The position numbers and the translations under genes were made by a program. Of a DNA stretch of 57,647 bases, positions 26,086 to 34,394 are shown one piece after another. The stretch's first letter is position 1, and the number at the start of each line of letters is the position of its first letter. The DNA is taken from contig JAFGPX010000275.1 in the NCBI GenBank assembly GCA_016935975.1, positions 1 to 57,647 on the forward strand. The letters are read 5' to 3'. Source of the DNA: Deltaproteobacteria bacterium. GTDB lineage: Bacteria; Myxococcota_A; Polyangia; Fen-1088. The notes under the pieces are model-generated. The model saw only the letters and a list, made by a program, of their open reading frames with translations. It was not told where the DNA came from and ran no database searches.

Positions 26086-29028
26086 ATGGCCTCCCCACGC
26101 GAAACCATCGTCCGCGAGCTCGTCGAGCATGTCGACGGCGAGGGACCGCCCTTGGTCGTCACGGGCGGCCGTGGAGCGGGCAAGAGCACCTTGTGCGACG
26201 GAATCGCGAGCGCGCTCGGCAGGGGCATGCGCTCGTGCGTGATCAAGTTGGTCGAGCAGGGCGGGCGCAGTTGCCACGATCTATCGATGATCGAGGACGT
26301 GGAGAGAGAAGGCGCGAAGCTCTTGCGCAACCGGGGCCTCGCGTTTCGCGTTCTCCGTTCCAGGCGCGCGTACGATGGGCCGACGCTGCCGTACTTCGAC
26401 GTGCAAGGGGGCAGGATCTACCTCCTGATCGACGGGCTGGACCACATCATCAGCTCGCGGAGGATCGACGGGTCGTTCTTGCCCATCACGGTGCCGCCCG
26501 GCACGCGCCTCGTGGTTTCGGTCTCGCAGGGCCCAATCGTCGACGCGCTGGCTGCGCGCGGCTGGCGCGTGCACGAGGTCGCGCCCCTCGATGAAGAGGA
26601 ACGGCGCCGGGTCATTGCGCCGCTGCTGCGCAGACACGAACGTCGAGCGGAGCTGAACCAGGCGCTGCTGGCCTGGCCACACGGCGGACACCCGACGCGT
26701 CTGCGTATCGCTGCGGCCTTGGCCGCCGCCACGAACAAGGCGCCCACCGCCGGCGACGACATCGCGGCGGTCGTCAGGCGCCTGCTCGATCATCGGCAAC
26801 CGGATGCGAAGCAGACCGCGCTGCTGGCCTTGGCCGAGCACGGCGTCCCGCATTTCTCATGGGGCCCCGTGTCCCGCAACGTCGACCTCGCGTCGTTCGA
26901 GCCTCTGGTCGTCGATCGTTGCGGGATGCTGCAACCGGCCCTGCCCGAAGTCCGCGCAGCCCTGCGCGCCCGCTGCACGGAAGACGATTTGCGTCGTGGG
27001 CATCTGGCGGTGTTCGAGGAATACGCCGACAGAAGCCCGTACGGCCTCTACGAGTTGGCGGCCGAGCATCTGCTCGCCTACGGCGATCCGCAGCGGATGG
27101 CGGGCTTCATCACGCGGATGGAGCCCTTCCAGATCATAACCGGCACGGACATCTGGCTCACCACGCGCTGCTGGCGCGCGGCCAACATGGCCGACGATCC
27201 TTCGTCCTGCGACCGCATGCTCGAGTCGACGCTGCCGGCGCGGAGCCGCGAGCTTCGCATCGCGATCATCAACAACACCGGGCTGCTCGCCGAGAAGATG
27301 GGCTGGAAGGAAGTCGCCCTGCGCCTCAAACGGCGCACGCTGAACGAAGCCAAGCAAGCCTTCCCCCTGACGCACGCCAAGGTCGGGACGGCGCTGTTCA
27401 ACCTGGCCGCGTACCTCGGCGAAACTCGCGACAACGATGCCGAGGCGGAGCGCACCTACCTCGAGCTTCTCGCCATCTACGACGGTCTGACCTCGGTCGA
27501 CGAGCAATTCCCCGCCCAGTGGTACGTCCTCGACTACTACGCCCGCTTTCTTGGTGTGCGCGCGCGCTACGACGAAAGCTTGGCCCGCCGCGAGGAGGCC
27601 ATCGCGGCCGTGCGCAAGGCCATGGGCGAACGACATCCGCGAACGGCCCGGGAGCTGCTCGACACCAGCGACAGCATCCGCTGGCAAGCCCCCGACCGCG
27701 CACTCGCCTACGCGGAATCGGCGTACGCCATCCTATGCACCGCGTTCGGGCCCCTGAGTACCGAGGCCACGGCGGCTCTCCGCGCGATCGCCGCTTCCCA
27801 TCTCGCGCTCGGACAGCCCGTGCACGCCCTGACGGCCAGCCGGCGCGCCCTCGAAGCGGGGTTGGCCATGGTGGCGAAGCATCCCCACGAGGCCGGATAT
27901 GCCCTCGGTCAGATGGTCAACCTGGCCGAAGCGGAAGGCGATCGCCGGGCGGCTTTCGCGTACCAGCAGCGGCAGTACGACCACTACCGCAACGCGCTCG
28001 GCCCGGATCATCCGACGACGCTGTCCGTGGCGGAGCGGGTGGCACGCCTCCACGAAACCGCGGGCGAGCTGGAGCAGGCGCTCGCGGTTCACCTGCTGCG
28101 CTGCGAGCGCTATCTCGCGACCAAGGGACCCGGCAACGTCGACCTGCTGGGCGCCCAGACCGCGGCGGCGCGCGTCTCGTGGCGGCTCGGTCGTCGCATC
28201 GAAGCCGAGCGACGTCTCGACGAATGGACGGAAGCGATCGAGGCCTGTTCGTCGATCGGCGTCAAGGGCATGGCCCGCATGTTGCGTGCCGAGTGGGCGC
28301 GCGAGGACGGCCAAGGCGATGCGCAACGCGCGCTGCTCGAGCAGGCGTTGGCCCTGTACGAGGAAGCGCCGGCGTCGGCCCGCGCGGGGATCTTCCACGT
28401 GCTGCTCGCCGGCAACCTGTTCCTTGCCGGCGACCGTGAGGCATCCGAGCGCCATCACGAGGCCGGCCTGGTTCCGCTCGACGACTCGCAACTCCATCTG
28501 GCGTTCTTGGTGCTCCGACCCTACGAGGACGACACCCAGCTCGCGGCCGAGGACTACCGTGAGGCCCAGCACCGCCGCCGCGGGCTTTGCGCCCTACTCG
28601 CGACGAGCACCCACCGCCCCAGGCTGGACCGCGCGCTCCTGGGCGAGCGCCCCTTGCGTGCGGCGTGGAACCCCGGCGACGGTCGCACGTTCGCCGTGCT
28701 CGACGAAGCCGGGCGGACTTGCCTTTGCCACTGGCACCCCGAGGCCGGCCAGATCGAGCGCCTGGACCTCGCCTTCCCCCAAGTCGATTTGCCCAAAGAT
28801 CGGACCGCCATTGGCCTGCGCTGGTCGGCGTCGGGCCAGGCCCTGCGCCTGCGCACGCCCGAGCGCGAGGAAGTGCTTGGCTGCGTCGCGGATGGTGTGG
28901 CCTGGGCGCCGGCCTCCCCGGTTTCGCCCGACGGTCGCTACGCCCTGGTTTCCGAATACCGTGCGCTGGGCCTGGTGCATGCACCGGGTTGGCTTCCCCC
29001 TGCATCCAGAAAGAGACAGCACGGGTAG
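26086..29028 (+). CDS. STAND/NACHT-like ATPase with TPR repeats and a short propeller-like tail
   Basis: 980 residues from the ATG at 26086; an in-frame start at 25843 would add 81 residues of low-complexity sequence. P-loop GGRGAGKST at residues 27-35 and Walker B YLLIDGLDHI near 112-121 place it with P-loop NTPases of the STAND/NACHT kind. Residues about 370-830 are helical repeats of TPR type (for example TALFNLAAYLGETRD, YALGQMVNLAEAEGD, RVARLHETAGELEQAL). The C-terminus has a few WD40/TolB-like strands (AWNPGDGRTFAVLDEAG; VSPDGRYALVSEY). Such proteins act as ligand-gated switches in signalling or defence. No effector domain or partner gene is visible. The propeller part is too short to close, suggesting truncation or strong divergence. 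Confidence 0.7.
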   Translation: MASPRETIVRELVEHVDGEGPPLVVTGGRGAGKSTLCDGIASALGRGMRSCVIKLVEQGGRSCHDLSMIEDVEREGAKLLRNRGLAFRVLRSRRAYDGPTLPYFDVQGGRIYLLIDGLDHIISSRRIDGSFLPITVPPGTRLVVSVSQGPIVDALAARGWRVHEVAPLDEEERRRVIAPLLRRHERRAELNQALLAWPHGGHPTRLRIAAALAAATNKAPTAGDDIAAVVRRLLDHRQPDAKQTALLALAEHGVPHFSWGPVSRNVDLASFEPLVVDRCGMLQPALPEVRAALRARCTEDDLRRGHLAVFEEYADRSPYGLYELAAEHLLAYGDPQRMAGFITRMEPFQIITGTDIWLTTRCWRAANMADDPSSCDRMLESTLPARSRELRIAIINNTGLLAEKMGWKEVALRLKRRTLNEAKQAFPLTHAKVGTALFNLAAYLGETRDNDAEAERTYLELLAIYDGLTSVDEQFPAQWYVLDYYARFLGVRARYDESLARREEAIAAVRKAMGERHPRTARELLDTSDSIRWQAPDRALAYAESAYAILCTAFGPLSTEATAALRAIAASHLALGQPVHALTASRRALEAGLAMVAKHPHEAGYALGQMVNLAEAEGDRRAAFAYQQRQYDHYRNALGPDHPTTLSVAERVARLHETAGELEQALAVHLLRCERYLATKGPGNVDLLGAQTAAARVSWRLGRRIEAERRLDEWTEAIEACSSIGVKGMARMLRAEWAREDGQGDAQRALLEQALALYEEAPASARAGIFHVLLAGNLFLAGDREASERHHEAGLVPLDDSQLHLAFLVLRPYEDDTQLAAEDYREAQHRRRGLCALLATSTHRPRLDRALLGERPLRAAWNPGDGRTFAVLDEAGRTCLCHWHPEAGQIERLDLAFPQVDLPKDRTAIGLRWSASGQALRLRTPEREEVLGCVADGVAWAPASPVSPDGRYALVSEYRALGLVHAPGWLPPASRKRQHG

Positions 29029-29276
29029 ACCCCGCCTGTGACCGCGGACCAGTTGTCTGAAGCGCCGCAATCTCGCGGGCGGAAACGGCACCCTCCGCTG
29101 GTCGCAATGCCGGTCACTTCGGGGGAAAACAGGAAGGAACCTAGGAACGAAGACGGATAGGCTAGTCGGGGTGGAGCCCATCGAGCGACCCAGGCCGCGG
29201 AGGCCGGAGCGCCGCAGGTGTTGCGGTACGATCTCGAATGCGACGCGCCACCGGGGACTAAGCGTTTGGTCGGACT

Positions 29277-30392
29277 ATGGAAAAACGCATGACAACCCGA
29301 CGATTGCCCGTCAATTACGTGGTGAGAATGGCGACCCATAGACCCCATGGTCCGATTGCAGCCCGGCTCGCGCAGCCCCGATGGGCTGGCCGGCGCCCCC
29401 GCTTGAGCCCCACCCTTGTCTCTCTCCTCGCCGTCGCGCTCGCGGCCTCCTGTGGCCAGACCCTTGACGCGGGCTCCAACATCCTGTACGGCCCGCTGCC
29501 GGTGGACGAGCGCAATCCCGTCATCCTGATCAACGACTCGTGGAGCGACAACTGGAGCCCGGAATACGCGGCCTTGTTCGCCAACAACGGCGGGCCGCAA
29601 CTGGCCGGCATCGTCGTGAACGCCACCCACTATTGGCCGAACATGAACGAGAACCTGACGGGGTACCGCGATTTCGTCGCGGCGGCGCGCAACGGCGGAA
29701 TGCGCGGCATTCCGGATCCGATAGAAAGCGATGGCCCCCAGCTCATCGTGCCCCCGGATCGACAGATCGCCTCCACCAAGCCCAACAACTCCGCCGGCGC
29801 CCAGCTCATCTTGCGCAAGTCCGAGGAGCTGAGTCTGCCCGGGCGTCCTCTTGTCATTCTGTCTTGTTCGCGGCTCACGGACATCGCGGACGCCTACCTG
29901 CTCGATCCGACGGTCGTCGACCGCGTCGTGGTCGTGGCGCAGCTCGGATCGTATTCGGAGTCCAAGGGGCCGATGACCGGTCCGAATGGCGATCTGGATC
30001 CGTGGGCCGACTGGATCGTCGCCCAGCACTTCGACTACGTGCAAATCAGCGTCTACTACGACCAGAGCGCCGACGTGACCGAGGACGACGTGGCCAACCT
30101 ACCCACGAACCCGTTCGGCGCGTGGATGTCGAACAAGCGTGTCAAGCTCTCGAACCTACCGACCGCGTCGGACCAAGAGCCGATTCTGGCGGTTTCCGCT
30201 CATGATTTCATCGCCTCCGTCGTGCCCAGCGTGGCCGACACGTCGGCGGGCTTCAACGTGCCCCGCGGACAGGGGCCGCCGCTGGTACCCAGCGAGAACG
30301 GAAACGCCTGGCTGGTCACGCAGATCGACGCCAGCGTGGCGCGCGCCCGGATGTGGGAAATGCTGAGGAACCCGAAAACCTTCCAACCGTAG
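29277..30392 (+). CDS. lipoprotein with nucleoside-hydrolase-like fold
   Basis: 371 residues. After a basic stretch a hydrophobic segment ends in the lipobox LAASC near residue 60. The true start may be a later ATG (29289 or about 29331), because the leader is long. Similarity to inosine-uridine nucleoside hydrolases is seen in the order VILINDSWSDNWSPEYAALF, IVVNATHYWPNMNEN, LVILSCSRLTDIADAYLLDP, VDRVVVVAQLG and DPWADWIVAQHF. The canonical calcium-binding DxDPGxDD run is only partly kept (INDSWSDNW), so hydrolase activity is doubtful. It would sit on the outer face of a membrane. The next gene starts eight bases downstream, so the two are likely co-expressed. Confidence 0.6.
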   Translation: MEKRMTTRRLPVNYVVRMATHRPHGPIAARLAQPRWAGRRPRLSPTLVSLLAVALAASCGQTLDAGSNILYGPLPVDERNPVILINDSWSDNWSPEYAALFANNGGPQLAGIVVNATHYWPNMNENLTGYRDFVAAARNGGMRGIPDPIESDGPQLIVPPDRQIASTKPNNSAGAQLILRKSEELSLPGRPLVILSCSRLTDIADAYLLDPTVVDRVVVVAQLGSYSESKGPMTGPNGDLDPWADWIVAQHFDYVQISVYYDQSADVTEDDVANLPTNPFGAWMSNKRVKLSNLPTASDQEPILAVSAHDFIASVVPSVADTSAGFNVPRGQGPPLVPSENGNAWLVTQIDASVARARMWEMLRNPKTFQP

Positions 30393-30399
30393 TGAAAGC

Positions 30400-31200
30400 G
30401 TGAGACGAACAGCGACGAACACGAAAGGGTCGGGGCTTCTGGTCCCGGGTTGGTGGGGCCTGTGCGCGGCCTGGGCCCTGGCACTCTCGACGCACGCGTG
30501 CGACGGGGATCCGGCCGTTCCCTCGGTGACGAAGGACGCCGCCGCCGGCGACGATGCGGCGGACGCGAGGGCCTCCACCGCCACGCCCGGGCTCTTCTGT
30601 TCGCCGGGTGTCGATCCCGCCGATCCGCGCATCACCGAATTCTCCGCGGCGAGTTTCAACGGCAACAAGGGCCGGTGGACCGGCGATCCCAATCTGACCT
30701 TCTTCACCTACAGCTACCACGACCCTGACGCCCCCGACAGCAGCAACTCCGACAAGGTCGAGGGGGGCGTCTTCACCATATCCGGTCAGGTCGTAGTCCC
30801 TGGCTCTGACCCGAGTTACTCCGGCGGTGGCATGCACTTCGACTACTGCGTGAACACGACCGCCTACACGGGGGTCCAGTTCACGCTCACCGGCACGTCG
30901 GGCGGATGCACCATCTACTTCGACCTGCAAACCTACTCACAACAGGCCATCCACGAACGAGGTGGCTGCGCCTCGTACTGCTACCAATTTCCGAGGAAGG
31001 TGGTCACCCCCCAATCCACCCCCATCACCGTGCGATTCTCGGATCTCGAAGGCAGCGGAATTCCCAGCGGCGCCGCAGCCATGGCCTCGGAAATCATGGG
31101 AATGCGTTGGCAGGCGGAATTGGCGCCTAGACAAGACGATGCCGGCCAGACGGCTTGCACCTTCAGCCTCTCCGTCGACGACGTGAAACTCGTGAACTAG
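30400..31200 (+). CDS. lipoprotein with a carbohydrate-binding-like beta domain
   Basis: 266 residues from a GTG eight bases after the previous stop. A signal segment (LCAAWALALSTHAC) suggests a lipid-anchored Cys, although the box is not perfect. An Ala/Asp-rich linker precedes a beta-rich domain with MHFDYCVNTTAYTGVQFTL, an internal Cys cluster (GGCASYCYQF) and a closing CTFSLSVDDVKLVN. That ending is typical of jelly-roll carbohydrate-binding or CIA30-like domains. No catalytic residues are identifiable. It probably works with the neighbouring nucleoside-hydrolase-like lipoprotein at the cell surface; the ligand is unknown. Confidence 0.6.
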   Translation: MRRTATNTKGSGLLVPGWWGLCAAWALALSTHACDGDPAVPSVTKDAAAGDDAADARASTATPGLFCSPGVDPADPRITEFSAASFNGNKGRWTGDPNLTFFTYSYHDPDAPDSSNSDKVEGGVFTISGQVVVPGSDPSYSGGGMHFDYCVNTTAYTGVQFTLTGTSGGCTIYFDLQTYSQQAIHERGGCASYCYQFPRKVVTPQSTPITVRFSDLEGSGIPSGAAAMASEIMGMRWQAELAPRQDDAGQTACTFSLSVDDVKLVN

Positions 31201-31260
31201 ACGGAAAGGCGGTCCAGCCCGCGGCGCGGACCGTTTGCGGCGACGACCATGGACGGCGAG

Positions 31261-31281
31261 TGGCCCAGTGCTCCCGGGCCA
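31261..31281. terminator. hairpin between convergent genes
   Basis: TGGCCC at 31261-31266 pairs with GGGCCA at 31276-31281 around a nine-base loop, in the 130-base gap between two convergent lipoprotein genes. There is no T-run, so a bidirectional Rho-assisted stop is the most that can be suggested. A second weaker stem (CGGTCC/GGACCG) lies at about 31210-31232. Confidence 0.3.
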
Positions 31282-31330
31282 CCGTCTTGGCCCCGTTCCG
31301 CACAGGCACGCATCCGCGTGCGGCCGGCGA

Positions 31331-32620
31331 CTACGGATTGGCGTAGCAGTCCTGGTACTGGCTATCTTCCGGCAGAATCTGCGTGAGGAACTCGTAGAAC
31401 TCCGGCAGCTCCTTCTCCAGTTCCGCGCGCGTGTTGATATCGCTGTGGTAGCCGCCGTTCGTGCCGTCGATCGCGCAGTCGTACCAGGCTTGCACCCCCC
31501 AGGCCATCAATCCCGACGTGCCACCGTCCTGATGCACGTACGCGTTCGCCAACCTGCCGGACGCCACGATGTTGTTGTAGATGGTCTTCAACTGGCTTGC
31601 CAGGGCAGGGTCGCCTCTTGCGATGGCTATGTCCGCAAACGTATGGCCGTACTCGTGCGGGCAGATGCAGTCGCCCACCCACGGATCGCCTCGCATGCAC
31701 ATGATGCTATCCTCGGCGCAGATCGTCGGGGTCATGCTCCCCAAACCACGCGCGCGCTCGTCAAGCGACGTGCCGTAGACCGGGCCGATTTCCGGCAGAC
31801 TCGAGAGTTGCTCGCTCTCCGCGATCAAGGTGAAGAACACCTTCTGAGAAATGATCGCTCTTCGGAGCTCGTCGCGCTTGCTGTACATGTCCAGCAGGAG
31901 CGTGCAATCTCTGACAATCGCGTCATCACCGACTTCGGAAGAGGTGGCGATGACAATGCCGTTCGCGGATGCGTACTTCTGATAGAAGGTGTGTATCTTG
32001 TAGCTGGAACGGACATCGTCCGGAACCGAGGAAACCCGGCAGCTGTCTGGCGTCGTGGAGGTTCCTGTCGTGCCTCCCCTCGCCGTGCCGCCTCCACTTC
32101 CGCCTCTCGGCGCCGCCCCCCCTGAACCGCCCGTCCGAGAAATGGACCCTCCGGAGCCACCTCGCGGACCGGCAGTGCCTCCGGTGCCAGCGTCGCGACC
32201 GCCGTTGCCGCCGCCGGCCGCAGCATCCCGGCCGGCCTGGCCGCCGCGACCGCCGTTGCCACCGCTGCCTGCGGATCCGCCGCCGCCCGCCGGGCCGTCA
32301 CCCCTTCCGCCTGCCCCGCTGTCCGCGCCGGCACTGCCACTCGAGCCACCGCCGCCGGCCGAACCACCGCCGCCGGTGGCGGTGCCGGTGCCCCCACCCA
32401 CGTCCCCACCCGTGGCGGTCGAGCCTCCGCTTGCGCTGGCGCCACCTGTGCCTTGCCCACCACCCGCGCCGGACGCGCCTCCCGCGGCGGAAGTCCCACC
32501 CTGCGAGGCATCCGAGGTGCCGACGATGCCCTTGGTACCCTCGGCTTCATAGCAACTCGCGGCCAGCACCAGGCCGAGAAGGCCAATCCAACCTGAGATG
32601 ACTGCTTGACGCCTTGGCAC
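31331..32620 (-). CDS. Gly-rich lipoprotein with an HExxH metalloprotease-like domain
   Basis: 429 residues from the GTG at 32620, chosen because GGGAGG stands six bases before it and a lipoprotein signal (IGLLGLVLAASC) follows at once; the open frame extends to 32971 but without signal features. Residues about 35-205 are a low-complexity Gly/Ala/Ser linker (GGAGG-type repeats). The folded part (about 210-429) contains CICPHEYGHTFADIAIARG, with HEYGH as a zinc-protease-like HExxH, and six or more Cys likely forming disulfides. The third zinc ligand is unclear. No peptidase family is recognised. It would be a surface-tethered hydrolase on a flexible stalk. Confidence 0.7.
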   Translation of the reverse strand: MPRRQAVISGWIGLLGLVLAASCYEAEGTKGIVGTSDASQGGTSAAGGASGAGGGQGTGGASASGGSTATGGDVGGGTGTATGGGGSAGGGGSSGSAGADSGAGGRGDGPAGGGGSAGSGGNGGRGGQAGRDAAAGGGNGGRDAGTGGTAGPRGGSGGSISRTGGSGGAAPRGGSGGGTARGGTTGTSTTPDSCRVSSVPDDVRSSYKIHTFYQKYASANGIVIATSSEVGDDAIVRDCTLLLDMYSKRDELRRAIISQKVFFTLIAESEQLSSLPEIGPVYGTSLDERARGLGSMTPTICAEDSIMCMRGDPWVGDCICPHEYGHTFADIAIARGDPALASQLKTIYNNIVASGRLANAYVHQDGGTSGLMAWGVQAWYDCAIDGTNGGYHSDINTRAELEKELPEFYEFLTQILPEDSQYQDCYANP

Positions 32621-32909
32621 GTACGCCTCCCAGGATCGTTGGTAATGAATGTCCAGGCGCGATCCTTTCCGTGGCGGCGAGAATGCCATACGGCGAGCCG
32701 GACCCGCGTGGGCGAAACCGGGCGGGCTTCCCGCGTCAGAGGGCCTCGTGGCGAGCCCGGCGGCCACGAGCTTCTTCAGGAGCCGCAAGGCGAGAACGGA
32801 TGCCGACGCAGGGTGGAAAGGAATCGTGTCGAGCCCGTGCCATCCCCAGGAATCCAATTGCGGACGGGGCCGCGCGCCCATCACGAAGACGCTGGTATAC
32901 TCGGCAGGA

Positions 32910-33617
32910 ATGCTGGCCGTGATTGTGTTCTTGAGCATGCTCGAAGCTCCGCCGCCGGCCAGCGCGGCCACCTGTGCCCGCGGGCGCGGCGTCAGTCTGC
33001 GCGCGGAGGACGTCGCGATGACGTGCGAGCATGGTCATCACGACTGCTCCGGCGTCCTGCAAGTCGTGGTGGTGAACTGCCGAGCGAAGGCCGTGCGACT
33101 GGAGAAGCTGGAGGTCATCCCCGTTCCCGCCAGAAGGAAGAACGCGTCGAGCACGCCCAAAGGGTCCAGGGCCGTGGAGCTTGCCCCCGAAAACGCGGTA
33201 GTGCCGCCGCGTATGCGCCGCGCTTTCCCCGTCCGGGTCACCGACCAGCAGGTCGCGCTGGTAAGAGGCCGCCTTTCCACGGTCGCGGCCGGCGATCGAC
33301 CCCCGATTCTGCCTCGGCCGATCAGGGTTCGCGTCACCAATCCGGCGCGCGACGCCGCGCGGGCGGCCTGCCGCGCCTGCAAGGGCCAGTGGGGCCGCCA
33401 CGGATTGTCCCAAAGGGAAGGCTGCATTTGCCGCACCAAGGACGCCGGCCGTATCTGCCATGGCGGCGATTGCGAAGGTGCTTGCCTCTACCGCAAGACG
33501 GTCGACGGGAAACCGCAGGGGCGTTGCGCGGAGCTAGAGACGACGCTGGGGTGCCAAGAGCGCATCACGCGCGGCGCCGATGGACAGACCGCGGTCCACA
33601 ACGTGTGCGTGGACTGA
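32910..33617 (+). CDS. secreted Cys-rich protein of unknown function
   Basis: 235 residues from the ATG at 32910, which starts a clean signal peptide (MLAVIVFLSMLEAPPPASA). The longer open frame from 32649 lies over the promoter side of the divergent lipoprotein gene. The mature protein has a beta-rich central part (VLQVVVVNCRAKAVRLEKLEV) and a C-terminal Cys cluster (CRACKGQWG, GCICRTKDAGRICHGGDC, CEGACLYRK, ending NVCVD). The cluster has about 11 Cys in 85 residues and is probably disulfide-stabilised. Similar Cys-rich tails occur in secreted myxobacterial proteins. No enzymatic motif is visible and the function is unknown. Confidence 0.65.
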   Translation: MLAVIVFLSMLEAPPPASAATCARGRGVSLRAEDVAMTCEHGHHDCSGVLQVVVVNCRAKAVRLEKLEVIPVPARRKNASSTPKGSRAVELAPENAVVPPRMRRAFPVRVTDQQVALVRGRLSTVAAGDRPPILPRPIRVRVTNPARDAARAACRACKGQWGRHGLSQREGCICRTKDAGRICHGGDCEGACLYRKTVDGKPQGRCAELETTLGCQERITRGADGQTAVHNVCVD

Positions 33618-33802
33618 AGCAACCCCCCGCTCGGCGCCCCGCACCCGTGCCCACGGCGATTCTCCTGTCGGGCCAGGTTTCGCAGCTTCCGCTTGCCGCA
33701 CGATTGCGCCAGACGGGGCGCTCCTTGACCTTCTCGGGGGTGCCGCGCTAGAAGTAGAGCGTACAGAATTCGATCACGGCAGCGCAATCGCGAGGAGAAA
33801 GC

Positions 33803-34201
33803 GTGTCCGGAAGGACAAATACGTCATTCGCACAAGCGCGTGGCATTGCCACCGCCACCGTGCTGATGCTGCTCTTGGTTCGCGTTGTCGCCATCATCCA
33901 CGTAGGCCTCGTGCCTCACTGGCTATCGAGCGAAACCGGCGGCTTCGTGCATTCCACTCACGGATCTTTGCCGCACGAGCAAGACGAGGCGCCCCCGCTG
34001 CGCGAATCAGCCGGTGAAGAGTGCATGGCTTTCGCGGTCCTGAGCCAGGCCTCGAACGTCGCGGCGCCTCTCGAAGTGGCTGTGGTTTCGATGGAGCTTC
34101 CCGGGCGGCTGCCCGTGGTTCACGAGAGCACCCCCGCGGCGAGCCCTTGGGCCCTCTATCGTCTCGCCCCCTCGCGACCTCCTCCGGCCTGGCGCATCTG
34201 A
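33803..34201 (+). CDS. small secreted or membrane protein preceding the metal-uptake genes
   Basis: 132 residues from a GTG. One hydrophobic segment (TATVLMLLLVRVVAIIHVGLV) can be a signal anchor. The rest has a His-containing segment (HSTHGSLPHEQDE), one Cys, and a Pro-rich C-terminus (YRLAPSRPPPAW). Short proteins with a metal-ligand-rich middle and such a tail (DUF2946-like) often accompany metal-regulated outer-membrane genes, but the match is weak. A TTGACC at 33725-33730 followed 18 bases later by TAGAAG could be its promoter. It lies about 190 bases before the porin gene and may be the first gene of the metal cluster. Confidence 0.5.
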   Translation: MSGRTNTSFAQARGIATATVLMLLLVRVVAIIHVGLVPHWLSSETGGFVHSTHGSLPHEQDEAPPLRESAGEECMAFAVLSQASNVAAPLEVAVVSMELPGRLPVVHESTPAASPWALYRLAPSRPPPAWRI

Positions 34202-34394
34202 GCCGTTCCCGGCGGCGCTCCTCACCACCCGACGAGGCCGGTTTCCGGGCCTTTCGCCTCGACAGGTTGTGGACGAGCGCCAGCCGAGTCACGGCCCGCT
34301 CCGCATCCCGCCTTGCCCATGCGGGGTGACGAGGTTGCACGAAGCCACGAGCCGACCCCGGTATCGGATTCCTTGATTGCCACGGAGGGACGAA

